A stretch of DNA of 64,000 nucleotides from Neopestalotiopsis rosae (Eukaryota; Ascomycota; Sordariomycetes; Amphisphaeriales; Sporocadaceae). Of the stretch, positions 1 through 10,654 are shown one piece after another. The stretch is from assembly GCA_023078685.1 (NCBI GenBank), contig JALGAS010000008.1:186001-250000 (forward strand), read 5' to 3'. The notes under the pieces were generated by a model. The model was not told the origin of the DNA and ran no database searches. It worked only from the letters and a program-made list of their open reading frames with translations. Within the stretch, counting starts at the first letter, position 1. Each line of letters starts with the position of its first letter. The translations under genes and the position numbers were made by a program.

Positions 1-567
1 CCACGGCCATCCTCAATAAACATCCCTCAATTATGGTGGGACATTCCCCAATTCTTGGCGTAGAAGTTACAGGTTACGTACAAACCACCTCGATTCCCAG
101 TCTTTCGGCCCCATTTACACAACAGCAAATAAGTGAATGACGCTTGTGGGGATGAGTCTCGATCCAAGCAAATGTACCGGGGCCGGACAATTCGCCCTGG
201 GTCAGGTTTGGGGTAGATGGAACCATTCAAAGCTCTTGACCTCGTGATCTGCTGGCTTTCCACCGTCCCATTCGTGGGACTTGGACGGGTCTGGCTGCTT
301 CAATCATAAGATTGACATTGTAGATGCATCTTATCCCTGCAAGCTGCCTCCAAGCCTTGCAAGGCATACAAAATGGAGGGTTGCTTTCCCCAAGATATAG
401 TTATAGCTACCGTCCAGCTGGTAAGCACCCCGAATTCTCTTTCAAGACATTTCTGTCTCTTCCTTGAATACCATTATATTCAGCACTGCTGCTTGCTTTG
501 ATACTTTTGGCACGTTGCACGTTTCCTCTAGCCTGATTCTGGGATTCATCTCGGGAACTCGTTCATC
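1..567. other. Non-coding 5' region before the sugar transporter
   Basis: No coding segment is convincing here. It ends in a pyrimidine-rich stretch and a favourable start context (TCATCATGG) at the transporter ATG. An AT-rich, TATA-like patch lies near 396-410. The stretch is probably the promoter and 5' leader of the transporter. Confidence 0.5.
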
Positions 568-2233
568 ATGGGCATTACGTTCCCGAAAATCTATAATGTC
601 CACTTCGTGGCTATCATTGCCACCCTAGGTGGTGCTCTGTAAGTTGTCTCCAGGGACAAGTCCTGGTCAACGTCAAGGGGCTCACACGGGAATTTAGTTT
701 TGGTTTTGACATCTCGTCCATTGCCGCCATTGTCACGTCGCAGCAGTATCTCGACTTCTTCAACAAGCCCGCAGGTGCTCTTCAGGGGGCCATCGGTTCG
801 GCCCTTGCTGCTGGCTCTGTCTTGGGATCAGCAATGGCCGGTCCCTTGTCTGACAAGATTGGTCGCCGCGACTCTATATTCATCGCCTGTTTCTTCTGGC
901 TCGTTGGTACCGCTGTTCAAGTCGCAGCTGAGAACGCGGGAACCCTGATTGCTGGTCGTGTCATTAACGGTATAACGGTCGGAATCACCTCATCTCAGGT
1001 TCCCGTATACCTGGCTGAGATCGCTAAAGCCGAAAAGCGTGGTTCCATTGTCATTATTCAGCAGCTTGCCATCGAGTTTGGTATCTTGATCATGTACTTT
1101 ATAGGCTACGGATGCACTTTTATCCCGGGAAAAGCTTCCTTTAGGACTGCTTGGGGCACCCAGTTCATCCCTGCCTTTTTCCTGCTCCTAGGCCTGCCAT
1201 TTCTGCCTCGCTCGCCTAGATGGCTCGCAAAGGTCGGTCGTGATAAGGAGGCCATTGAGACACTAGCTCGAATCCAGGCTGGAGGCAATGTTGATGACCC
1301 TCTTGTCGTTGCCGAGTGGAACGAAATCTCGACCACTCTCATTGCCGAGCGCGAGGCTGGCAAGGGCTGGAGAAAGTTTGTCAAGAACGGCATGTGGAAG
1401 CGTACTTTGGCCGGTATGTCAGTGCAGGCATGGCAGGTAAGCGACGGTCACAAATGTGTCTGTAATCGACCTATGAGCTGACCAGAATGCCGCAGCAATT
1501 GGCCGGGGCAAATGTTATTGTCTACTACCTCACATACATTGCCGAGATGGCTGGTCTTTCGGGCAACGTAGGCATGGTCACATCGGGAGTCCAATATGCC
1601 GTCTTCATCATCTTCACGGGCGTCATGTGGCTCTTCATTGACAAAACTGGACGACGGACCCTACTGGTATGGGGCGCTCTCGGGATGGGTTTCTGTCATT
1701 TTGTCATTGGCGGTGTCATGGCCACCCACAACTATCCGGTGCCCGAGGGCGTGGACGGCAACCCAAACGTCATCTTTGCCGTGACCAGCGGGGCTCCAGC
1801 CAACACCGTCATCGTCTTTTCATATCTCCTCATTATCGTCTACGCGTTGACGCTGGCTCCCGTGTGTTGGATCTATGCGGCCGAGGTTTGGTCACTGGGG
1901 ACCCGCGCGACCGGCATGTCCCTTGCCGCCCTGTCCAACTGGATTTTCAATTTCGCTTTGGGCATGTTTACACCTCCCGGCTTCATCAATATCAAATGGA
2001 ACCTATTCATCGTGTTTGGCGTGTTGTGCGTCTTGGCGGCTGCTTGGTTCTTTGCCTTTTACCCTGAGACGTGCGGCAAAACCCTCGAGGAGATTGAGCT
2101 CCTATTCTCTCACGATGGACCCAAGCCCTGGCACACCAAGAAGGGCGAGTCGAGACTTGTGGCTGAAATCCAGGCCGTAATAGAGAAACATCACGATGAG
2201 CCTGTAGCCGATGCTGTTGAGACAAAGGCTTAG
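568..2233 (+). CDS. MFS sugar transporter (sugar porter family, hexose-transporter-like)
   Basis: A plasma-membrane proton-coupled sugar permease of 515 aa, encoded by three exons: 568..638, 698..1436 and 1496..2233. The reading phase is kept at both GT-AG introns. Family marks seen in order are GFDISS in the first helix, DKIGRRD in loop 2-3, the GRVINGI and PVYLAEIA region, the central PRSPRWLA motif before the cytoplasmic loop, QQLAGANVIVYY in helix 7, DKTGRR in loop 8-9 and PETCGKTLEEIE after helix 12. These are the signatures of the sugar porter family (glucose, xylose, lactose and quinate permeases). Length and topology (12 helices, short N-terminus) are normal. The substrate cannot be read from sequence; a monosaccharide is the default inference. 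The gene stands alone, tail to tail with the next gene 219 nt away. A Zn2Cys6 sugar-type regulator lies 32 kb away with no evident link. Confidence 0.9.
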
Positions 2234-2452
2234 TCAAACGAATAGCAACAACTCCGGACAAGATGGCCACAAAGTCACAAGACTGTGCTCAATGACAAGA
2301 TGAAGGAAAACATAGTACTAGGATGGCATACTTTCCCACCAAGTCACGTCACTTCAACCGATTAATGGATTGGTATCGTTGGGCTCTTCTACTAGCTTTA
2401 TTATATGTTCATTCAAGCAATAACTTCATCAAGTCATTAAACGTTTTCCATG

Positions 2453-3445
2453 CTAGATAAATTGACCCCCAATACCAATCATGTCTCGTACCGCTTCGGT
2501 AATCTCCGCTATCTTGCCTTCAACATCGTTATCAAAGTCAATGCGAAGCTTCAATTCTTCGTCTAGGCTAGGTACCGTCTGGGCCTTGCGGGCGAAGCTA
2601 TCAAAAGAAGTTGGGAAGTTTGTCATGGTTGTCGGGTCGAGCGGTCGAAGGATGGGCAACTCTTCTTCATCGTCACTTTGTTCATTTCCACGTTCCAGAG
2701 GCACAAAGATGATGCCAATGCTGTAGTCTTTCACAGCTGATCGAATGGCGTCTTTGTGCCACTGTTCCAGCTCCGGGTGTGTAAGCACCATGAGCACGGG
2801 ATTTGCAATTCGACGGCGCTCCTTGTCAGAAAGGGGTATCGAATGAAGATTAGCAACGGGACCCTCTGATGGAAGGGTGCTTGACGGCGGAGGCCCAGAG
2901 TGCACAAAGCTCGCGGATTCGCGCCGGCTGCTCGCAATGCTGGACCCCGGCGCTGTACTCGACGAAACGGAAGCGACGGAGCTCGCAGAACCTCTGCGAC
3001 TGGTAGAGGTGGACGAGCTACCGCCAAAGCCCGAGAAACCCTCAGTAGCAGCTCGAGACTCCTCTGGGAAGAGAAGCCCAGTTCGAGTCATCTTTGACAG
3101 CCACATGCGCTGATATCTAGCTTCATTGGGGCCTGTTGGTAGAGGTGTGTCGACTGGGCCAGCATCACCCGTCGCTCCAGTCGAGGCCGCCGTTCGCCCG
3201 AATCCAATACTTGCAGCTTTGGCGGCAGACTCGTGCATGCTATCGCCAGAATACCATTGGCAAGACAAGGTAGCAGAGACTTCCCGGGCAATCTGCACTT
3301 TGCCTGGGGCGTTCGTGGAGCCGGTGATGAGAACAACGTATTTCTCGGGCTTGCGCGACTCATCGGTGGCTTCAATTTTGTCAGGCAGGCGATGGACAAG
3401 AACCTGAGGCGTCGCAGGTCGTGGGGGTAGTGGAAAGTCCGACAT
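2453..3445 (-). CDS. Gluconokinase-like P-loop protein with degenerate Walker A
   Basis: Single-exon protein of 330 aa. The open frame extends 35 codons further upstream, but the ATG at 3445 begins a normal N-terminus (MSDFPLPPRP). Residues 37-50 form a hydrophobic strand followed by a glycine loop, GSTNAPGKV. This resembles the Walker A loop of small-molecule kinases but is one residue too long, and a Val replaces the Ser/Thr after Lys. Residues 67-72 (GDSMHE) resemble the GDxxH segment of gluconokinases. A serine-rich low-complexity insert follows (about 125-190), then a strand-helix-strand segment (THPELEQWHKDAIR to IGIIFVPLE) like the C-terminal half of that fold, and an acidic helical tail. 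The likely fold is a gluconokinase/AAA_33-type P-loop domain. Whether it binds nucleotide is doubtful. The function is unknown and no partner is evident from the neighbours. Confidence 0.75.
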   Translation of the reverse strand: MSDFPLPPRPATPQVLVHRLPDKIEATDESRKPEKYVVLITGSTNAPGKVQIAREVSATLSCQWYSGDSMHESAAKAASIGFGRTAASTGATGDAGPVDTPLPTGPNEARYQRMWLSKMTRTGLLFPEESRAATEGFSGFGGSSSTSTSRRGSASSVASVSSSTAPGSSIASSRRESASFVHSGPPPSSTLPSEGPVANLHSIPLSDKERRRIANPVLMVLTHPELEQWHKDAIRSAVKDYSIGIIFVPLERGNEQSDDEEELPILRPLDPTTMTNFPTSFDSFARKAQTVPSLDEELKLRIDFDNDVEGKIAEITEAVRDMIGIGGQFI

Positions 3446-4234
3446 CGTGAAGCAGTTAGACAAAGAAAGACAAGATACACGATGGTACACCAAATATCGA
3501 AAGAGCAATATTAGAGAGCAGAGAGTTTGGACTTGGCGCCAAGAAAACAACGTTGTTCATGGAAGGCTATTGCAGGATTATGGCGGTCTGACCTATTTAT
3601 CACCTTCCGTACAGTACTTGGTTGAATCCTTCGAGTGCGGGGTTGTTTACACTTGGAGTGACTAGGAACATTCTCGTTCATAATCAGGCATATCTCATTG
3701 GCGGCTTTCAGACCGTGATCATATGACGAGTGACACGAGCTTTCTTACAACAATCATTTCTCATAAAGGTACGTTTTCAACCTCATAAACACCGAACCGC
3801 CTCGAAACTGTACAAGACATTAGACTTACATTATTTTTAGTAGTTATGTGTATATTGGCCTCCATGCCGGATATGTTGAGTGTGAGAAGCCTCGGGTTTT
3901 CTGTCAATGGCAACGGCCGCGAAGGTACCTTCTCGACAATGACACCGGAGCGGTCAGTATTACAACGCATCACACGAGAACACATGGCTTTTGTAATGTG
4001 GAGAATGTATTGGCAGCTTCCAAAGTCAAGGTGTTCACTACTTGAATAATGCAGTGACTTGACGCCGTTCTTCGGTATGAGGCTGAACATTGCAGTATCC
4101 CCATTCACGTCTGCAATTTCGCCGCGACATCCACCCCGGTCGAAACTCAGGTTCCCTTCCTAGGTGTTGGCGGAATCCTCTTGCTAGTATTATAGCACCC
4201 GTGTCCACCACCCAGAATGCTCAGCTTTGTGATT
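3446..4234. other. Intergenic, no gene seen
   Basis: This stretch holds the promoter side of the P-loop protein and the 3' side of the lysine-rich protein, both on the minus strand. Short open frames of 65-115 codons occur on both strands without recognisable protein features. TATTTATC near 3594 lies about 150 nt upstream of the P-loop protein start and could be a TATA-like element. Confidence 0.4.
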
Positions 4235-4776
4235 TCACAAGTCATGATCAGAAGACTTGACGTCAGCGTCCTCCTGAGCATCGGCATCCTCGCTCACATC
4301 CTTCTTAGCCTTAACACGCGGCTTTCTTGCAGCCTTTGCCTTCTTGGCAGCGGGTGCAGATTCGTCAGCGGTCGTATCAGCGCCCTTGCGCTTGGGCGAG
4401 GGAGCAGTAGCAGCGTCCCCCTCCTTGTTGAGACTGTTGAAGAAAGCCAAGAGCTTGCGCTTGGTTCCATTGAGACAAACGCGAGCGGAAGTTGCGTTGG
4501 CGTAGCCAGTTGCCGCGGTGAACTTGTCCAAGTCGATCTATAAGAATGAAGAGTCAGTAAATTTTCAGGTACCCATGCAGTGACTAGTTGGAAGTTTTCG
4601 GTGGATGGTCTACACAAAGTGCGATCCATCTTGTGCCAAATGCCTAGGAGTAGAATGGAATGATTGCTCACCTTGGTGTCCTCCAGGCAGTTCCAAGCAA
4701 TGGCGACAAGACGAAGGTCTTTGTTGGTCAAGTCGCCAATGCTCAGGTTGTTCTTCGTGCCCTTGTCGGTGGCCAT
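4235..4776 (-). CDS. Small conserved fungal protein with basic tail
   Basis: Two exons, complement(4235..4537, 4672..4776), joined in phase 0 over a 134-nt GTGAGC...TAG intron, give 135 aa. The N-terminal 65 residues form a helical module (NKDLRLVAIAWNCLEDTK, then a KFTAATGYANATSA segment) of a type common in filamentous fungi: a tryptophan-containing helix, a GYxNxxSA turn and a KRKL helix, somewhat like a small Myb or winged-helix DNA-binding fold. The remainder is Lys/Ala/Asp-rich (SPKRKGAD, KKAKAARKPRVKAKKD), histone-tail-like, with nuclear-localisation potential. I infer a nuclear protein, possibly DNA-binding. The exact role is unknown. Exon 1 is exactly 35 codons and ends in ...EDTK, which supports the splice. 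Confidence 0.75.
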
Positions 4777-6858
4777 TTTTCGTGATTAAATGGATCAATC
4801 GCTTTGGTAGCTTTGACTGTGTGATGGTGACCTTGTACAGAGGTGCAGTCCTGAAAGTGATGGGAAACACCGGAACAAAGTGTGCAAATATTGATGGCTT
4901 TTTTTTTTTTTCAAAACCAAGTACGCAAACGGGCAGCTTTGGGAGCTGGGTGGAAGGTGGAAAGTACTAGACGAAAGAAGGAGCCCGACTGATAATTATC
5001 AGATGCTAAATGGGTGGCAGCGAATTAGAAGAGTCGGTTGTCCCTGCGACTGAATAAAAGTGGAAGGGCCGAAATTAAAATTTATATCCAGGAGCTCATC
5101 AGGTTCGGAGTCTGGGGATTGTTTCTCTATTGTTTCGTGAATCACAATCTAGATTTCAGCTTTGATGAAGACTACAAGGCTGGATATTCTTTCCAGAACA
5201 ATCACCAAGTACGGAAATGCATCACGTTCCGAAAAATGAAGTAGAACGCACAAACAATAATGGAGTGTACGGCACGGTAATGAATACAGATTGTTGTCCA
5301 CTCACCATGCGCAATTCGGTAAACTGATATTGCCACAGCTCAGAAAAGCAAATGGAAATATCTGGACTTGTCACTGACCTGACTGCAGAGGCGATCTTGG
5401 TAGCTGAATTGTTGTCCTCGTCCCTTAATCCTAGAGCAAAACAAAATAGCAAGTCATTCTCCAACAAGGCCTGGCTTTCTCTCTGTAGGATTATTAGGTC
5501 GACCTCTTCTAATCTTTCTTAAAAGCTTAAAGCTACCTTATCTTGCTGGATGGCGACGCTGTTGTACATGACTATCGTTCGTTACCCTTTCGTTCTCGTA
5601 TTTGTTCGAGAAAATAAATGTCCCTGTTTTTGTTGCCGCCATACAAGGAGGTCAGTACTTGTTGGGAGAGGGTCCTCGATGAACGCAACCGGCATTGAGA
5701 TCCCACGTATTTGAGCGTGATGTCGTTGGATATAAATGACCATGAGTGCCTCAAGCATATTGTAGTGATGTTCGTGCTTCGCCCCTCAACAATTGCCATG
5801 GGCTATGCGTTCTCGAGACTTGGAGAGAATCTTCGTACGAATCCAGTGATACAGTAATTCTGGCTACGATAAGTGAAACAATAAAATGGCCATTGTCTTG
5901 ACAGGATCCCAGAGAGATACAAGTTCGCGTCGGTATTATCCTCCATATTCACTTACCTAGGTTGGGGATTGTGTCGTATCATTCTTCCATGAGTGAAACC
6001 AATATTGGAAACAATGCACCGAGTCTGGACTGGTACTATTATACCTGTTTGGACTGATGGGGCAAGGCTCGACAAGATTGTGAGCCTGAGGATCCCGAAA
6101 TATGTCAATGATTGTGCAAAGTTGCTATTGCCAGGTGTGCGTCTTGGCGGGAGTATAAGAACCAGCAGAGATGATGTGCAACTAAGACGTGGAAGCTAAG
6201 ATAAGCATGGAGCTGCGAGCTTGTTAGCGTATTTCGGGATCGCCCGTGGAGCACGCGAGTCTCCACTGTAGGCTCCGTGACTCCCGTCGCTCAGCACTCG
6301 AGGTCGCTGGGCGCCAATCGCAAAGAGGTCATAGTAAACAAGTTTGAAGAATTATTCCGTACGTACAATGTATTGCACACAAAATCCGGCTGCGGAGCCG
6401 AGCAAGGCGTCGATCATGGTCTCGATCATGACCGACCCAACTGCCAGTCCTCACTATGACGATGTTTGTTGCCCGTGACGGATTGTACTCTAGAGCGCCC
6501 GAGTGACTGGAATTGATCCAATCGTGGACAAGGGTAGGGGTAGGGTAGGTGAATCTGGGCTGAGTAACGGGCCAATGCCAGTGACATCATTACGCCGCTC
6601 CAGGGAGCTGTCCCAGCGTCGCTACCCAGGTCTAGTCAAAGAGAGCGAGCTCCAACGCGAGCCCGAGATAACGGACCTGTCGGATCTTGTAGATCTAGTA
6701 TTTCAATACTTTCTTGTGCGCATTTCGAGAACTTTTGCGGGCGATTGTGTTTACTGTTTCTCATTCACCCATAACTTGTCCGTGGTAGTTGCAGCCCTTG
6801 ATTCCGTCTCCAGACCAATCTCCCCTCTTCTTCTTGCTCATACCACACGCGGCCCAAC
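4777..6858. other. Intergenic, divergent promoter region
   Basis: This 2.1-kb space separates two divergent genes (the lysine-rich protein and the phosphate carrier) and must carry both promoters. It contains a homopolymeric T run near 4900-4913, an AT-rich block around 5040-5950 and a GGGTAGGGGTAGGGTAGG run at 6532-6549. Small open frames are present but show no protein family features. No tRNA or other RNA gene was recognised. Confidence 0.4.
6531..6550 (+). promoter_or_regulatory. Telomere-like GGGTAGGGG/TAGGG tract
   Basis: The tract AGGGTAGGGGTAGGGTAGGT carries three GGGTAG-type units about 310 nt upstream of the phosphate carrier start. In fungi, TTAGGG-binding (Tbf1-type) factors and related proteins act at such sites in promoters of housekeeping genes. 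Assigning that role here is inference from the motif alone. Confidence 0.25.
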
Positions 6859-7904
6859 ATGTCGTCGAAATCAAAGAGCAGCGCTCCTGCGCAAAAGATT
6901 GAATTATTTTCGCCTACGTATTTTGCAGCATGCACATTGGGTGGTATCATTGGTAAGTCTCCTCTCCCTTTCCTGAGAAATTTGGTTGCATCTGCTAAAT
7001 TCCCATTTTTTGCCCAGCTTGCGGTCCAACACATACCTCCGTCACACCCCTCGACCTGGTCAAGTGCCGACGTCAAGTAGATTCGTCTCTATACAAGTCC
7101 AACATTGAGGCCTGGAAGAAGATCTACAGTGCCGAGGGACTGAGAGGTGTCTTCACCGGTTGGGCTCCTACCTTCGTTGGCTATGCGTTCCAGGGTGCCG
7201 GAAAGTATGGTTTCTACGAGGTCTTCAAGTATTACTATGGCGAGCAGCTATTCCCAAATGCACCCAAGACCATTGTATACCTGGGCGCGTCTGCTTCGGC
7301 AGAGTTCCTGGCTGACATGGCCCTGTGTCCGTTCGAGGCTATCAAGGTCAGGATGCAGACAACTATTCCCCCATACGCCAAGACTCTGCGCGAGGGATGG
7401 AGCAATGTCGCCCAGAAGGAGGGTGTCTCTGGCTTGTACAAGGGCCTGTATCCCCTCTGGGCGCGACAGATTCCTTACACCATGGTCAAGTTTGCGACAT
7501 TCGAGAAGGCCGTCGAGGCGATTTACAAGCAAATGGGTAAGCCCAAAGAGTCGTACAACACCCTCCAGCAGACGGGTGTCTCCTTCTTGGGTGGATACAT
7601 TGCCGGTGTTGGCTGTGCCGTTGTCTCGCACCCGGCCGATGTTATGGTGAGCAAGCTAAATGCCGACCGGAAGCCCGGCGAGGGTGCTGTGACTGCAGTC
7701 GGCAGAATTTACAAGAACATTGGTTTCACTGGGCTTTGGAACGGTCTGCCAGTCCGTATCTTTATGATTGGCACACTGACCGCCTTCCAATGGTTGATTT
7801 ATGATTCTTTCAAAGTGTATTGTGGAGTAAGTGAAGAGCAAACTCGTGTGTTGGGAATCGTGAGCTAACATCTTCACAGCTTCCTACTACCGGTGGTCAC
7901 TAGA
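6859..7904 (+). CDS. Mitochondrial phosphate carrier (SLC25 family)
   Basis: Inner-membrane carrier importing inorganic phosphate into the mitochondrial matrix for ATP synthesis. Three exons, 6859..6952, 7018..7826 and 7881..7904, in phase throughout, give 308 aa. The last exon encodes only LPTTGGH and stop, a conserved carboxy end for fungal phosphate carriers. The three carrier repeats are visible through their signatures: [13 protein letters not shown] in repeat 1, [12 protein letters not shown] in repeat 2 and [11 protein letters not shown] in repeat 3. The segment [23 protein letters not shown] is also typical of PiC proteins, the orthologues of yeast Mir1/Pic2. Which yeast paralogue is closer cannot be decided by eye. 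The gene is convergent with the next SDR gene, with 173 nt between the stop codons. Confidence 0.93.
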
Positions 7905-8077
7905 CATGTCATGAGTTACGACGAAAAAGAATGGCGTTCCAGGCTTGATTGGGAGTTTGGTTGTTTGATATCTGTTGGTAATTCAATAATGCATTGACAC
8001 TATTCTTCGAAGCTCGATCTCCCTCATCCATACTGAGTGCTCGCTTTGATTTGACTGTGAGGACTGTATACATAGGC

Positions 8078-9088
8078 CTAGTTGAGACCATACCTTGCGG
8101 TTAAGTTTTCGGCATTGTGTCCCTTCAAGTCTTGAGCCACTACCTTGTACGATCCATGTACGATCTCGTCTAGAAATCCCGGCCCTCGTGGTTCCCAGTG
8201 CAGCTGATTTTTGGCCTTTTCGTTGGATACCTTGGTTTCGATACTGACAAAAAAGGCGAGAAACTGGCCCCATTTCTCGGCTGCTTCCTCGGCTGTCACA
8301 CCACGCGTCGGAACTTCCATGACCTTACCAACTGCCTCGGCCATTTGCTTCATTGTTGTTTCTGATGATCCAATTGCATTATAGATCTGGCTTCTTCCAG
8401 CATACTGCACAGCACCAAGGTACAGATCTGCTGCATCGTCCACATACAAGGTGCTAGTGACCTTGTCTTCGGCTCCCTCGACGTAAAAGCTTCCCCCATG
8501 CTTCTGCGCTTCGCTCATCCATGCCATCAGGAATCCCTTGCCCCCACGCCCGTAGCAGTATGGTGCGAGCCGGATGACAACACCGTGGACACCCGACCGG
8601 TCCAAAACATTGCGCTCAGACCGGCCACGTGCATCCATGATGGGTATTCCAGAGCTCCGAGGGGTTTCCTCTGTGGCAGCTGAGCGATCGGCCCTGGGCT
8701 CGTAGCCGCCAGCGCCGCTGGAGTGTATCAGTGGCTTGCCCGTGCCCGAGAGCACCGACATGATGGCATTTGTGGCCGCAATGTCGTTATCAGCCACCTC
8801 GTCAAAGTTGGCGGCAAAGTTGTGAACCCAGGCGAGATGAATTACAGCATCGGCTTTGGCTGCCTCGGATCTGAGAACGTCGTGAGTCAAGATATCGCCC
8901 CGAACAGCGACGGCGCCAAGAGCCTCGAGTTTCTTGTCGCCAGCCTCGGATCGCGAGAGGCCATGTACAGTGTGGCCTGCTGCAACGGCCTTTTCAGTGA
9001 AGACGCTGCCAATGTAACCGGTTGCTCCGGTTACAAACAAGTGCAGCTTTGAACCTGATGCAAGTTTATCTTGAATATAGGACGACAT
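8078..9088 (-). CDS. NAD(P)-dependent epimerase/dehydratase (extended SDR)
   Basis: Single exon, 336 aa. The Rossmann nucleotide-binding motif TGATGYIG lies at residues 20-27, followed by the SRSE segment that often sets cofactor choice, and by GDILTHD and VIHLAW, which are hallmarks of extended or atypical SDRs. The region around residues 119-125 (LIHSSGAGG) supplies the active-site serine. No clean YxxxK follows at the usual spacing, as in several NmrA-like or cinnamyl-reductase-like fungal members. The C-terminal half (TLYVDDAADLYLGAV, YNAIGSSET) is the substrate-binding part. The substrate is unknown. It is probably cytosolic, as no targeting signal is seen. Confidence 0.82.
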   Translation of the reverse strand: MSSYIQDKLASGSKLHLFVTGATGYIGSVFTEKAVAAGHTVHGLSRSEAGDKKLEALGAVAVRGDILTHDVLRSEAAKADAVIHLAWVHNFAANFDEVADNDIAATNAIMSVLSGTGKPLIHSSGAGGYEPRADRSAATEETPRSSGIPIMDARGRSERNVLDRSGVHGVVIRLAPYCYGRGGKGFLMAWMSEAQKHGGSFYVEGAEDKVTSTLYVDDAADLYLGAVQYAGRSQIYNAIGSSETTMKQMAEAVGKVMEVPTRGVTAEEAAEKWGQFLAFFVSIETKVSNEKAKNQLHWEPRGPGFLDEIVHGSYKVVAQDLKGHNAENLTARYGLN

Positions 9089-10654
9089 GACTATGATCTG
9101 CTTCTGGGTTTTGGTAGATTGACTCTGGGAATCTGCAAGTTGTAGTTATGCTTATGCTTGAAGAAAAATTTCGGGGCAATCTCCGTGGATGGTTAGGACT
9201 ATTTATATTCGTCATTGACGTTTCCTGTGATGTAGCAATCACGTTCCATGTTGCTGGAAGTAAGTGATAATCATAAAATGAGTCTTGTAGGAGGTTCCAT
9301 TCCATTGACAAGGACGGCCGGACTTAAGGCCTCCAGGTGAACAACAAGCCATTATACTTCCGAAATGCGTACTACGTATCATGGCGCATACTAAACAAGC
9401 AAGCTGGCCTATATCACTATATTCCTTTGGAAGATTTCAGTCGCAATAGTACGGAGCCGGATTTTAATCAATTATTGCCGTCGTCGGCACCAGATATTTC
9501 CTCTTTTGGATACATGTCATATTTTGGTTTACTCAGCACGTCAGACGAGTGCTGTTCGACTAACGAAATAATTCGATCGGGCTTTCGTATAGCCCGTACT
9601 TGCAATATTTTATATGATTGTTCGCGCACCTTCTACGGAATGCACAAACGGGACGTTTGTCATTTATCACCGCTTAACTCCATCTCCATCTGAGCATTGC
9701 TACCTGCTCTACACTATGTTCGTAAAAACATGCTATACGTCGCCGGAATGTAGAAGCGTAAACTGAAGTTGAAGACTAGCAAACAGACCACTGGAATTAA
9801 GTCCTTGGCCTAAGAATTACTTCACTGTCAAAATACGTTCCAGGAGGTCTGAATCCAGCGGACACCATGAAGGTGGTCAAGATACGTATGCAATATATCC
9901 GCGGAAAGGAGCCAATCAGTGAATAGCCTTTGTCATGTTGCCTATGGTTAGGGTGCTGTCTGAGAACCCTAACGACGATCACTGTTGTAGTACCAAGAAC
10001 ATACCATATTGCATTGCCAAGTGAAAGAGATGAAATCACTGATTCCAGGTATCGTGGTATTACTTCCGGGTAATGTACTACATGGGTGATCTAGCGCTAT
10101 TTCCGAAATCAAGTGTTGAGAAGATGCCTGCACTCTCTCACCACGTCAAAGACTAATAATAAGTTGCTGATATGTGGTAAAGGATGCACCCTTATCGAAT
10201 ATCAGTTTGTATGGCTGTGTAAAAGTCGGAATAAACGAAAAATTTCGAGACGCGGCTGTTTACCAAGTCTGAGTCGTTATCTACAATCAAATGTCCTTCT
10301 GTATTATGTCAGTTCCCATTTCCCAATGAAATTTGGGAGGCGGCGGCGCTAGTCCAGAGCTATGCCATCATCGCCCCGAGGTGCCGGCCCACGAGACGCT
10401 ACCCCAAAGGTTTCCCGTGCTAGGGTCTCGGCTCCAGCAGCTTGGGGAGTCGCATTTGGGCTTGGGTCAAATGACATCCACCAGCTAATCCATACATTTT
10501 CTACACCATCGTGCATCTGATCGCTTCCGATGAGGGCGCAGACATAACGAATCTTGCGAATAGCGGCGGGCGCATCTAACACGGCAGTCACTTGTGTCTC
10601 ATGCTTGGTGCCAGTTGATCATCGGAGCAGCCATCTCCGAGCTGGCAGTTCGCC
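9089..10654. other. Intergenic, AT-rich, no gene seen
   Basis: Promoter side of both the epimerase (minus) and the Vps39 gene (plus). The stretch from about 9330 to 10330 is visibly richer in A and T than the flanking genes. It carries open frames of up to 118 codons without recognisable domains. No transposon-like open frame or terminal repeat was found. Confidence 0.4.

Noticed and set aside
9330..10330. AT-rich block as a possible RIP-mutated transposon
   Set aside because: No transposase or reverse transcriptase remnants and no terminal repeats. A 118-codon frame remains open, which strong RIP would normally have closed.
10349..10591. 80-codon minus-strand frame just upstream of Vps39
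   Set aside because: It starts with ATG and reads smoothly, but has no family features, and a divergent start only 64 nt from the Vps39 ATG would be unusual without further evidence.
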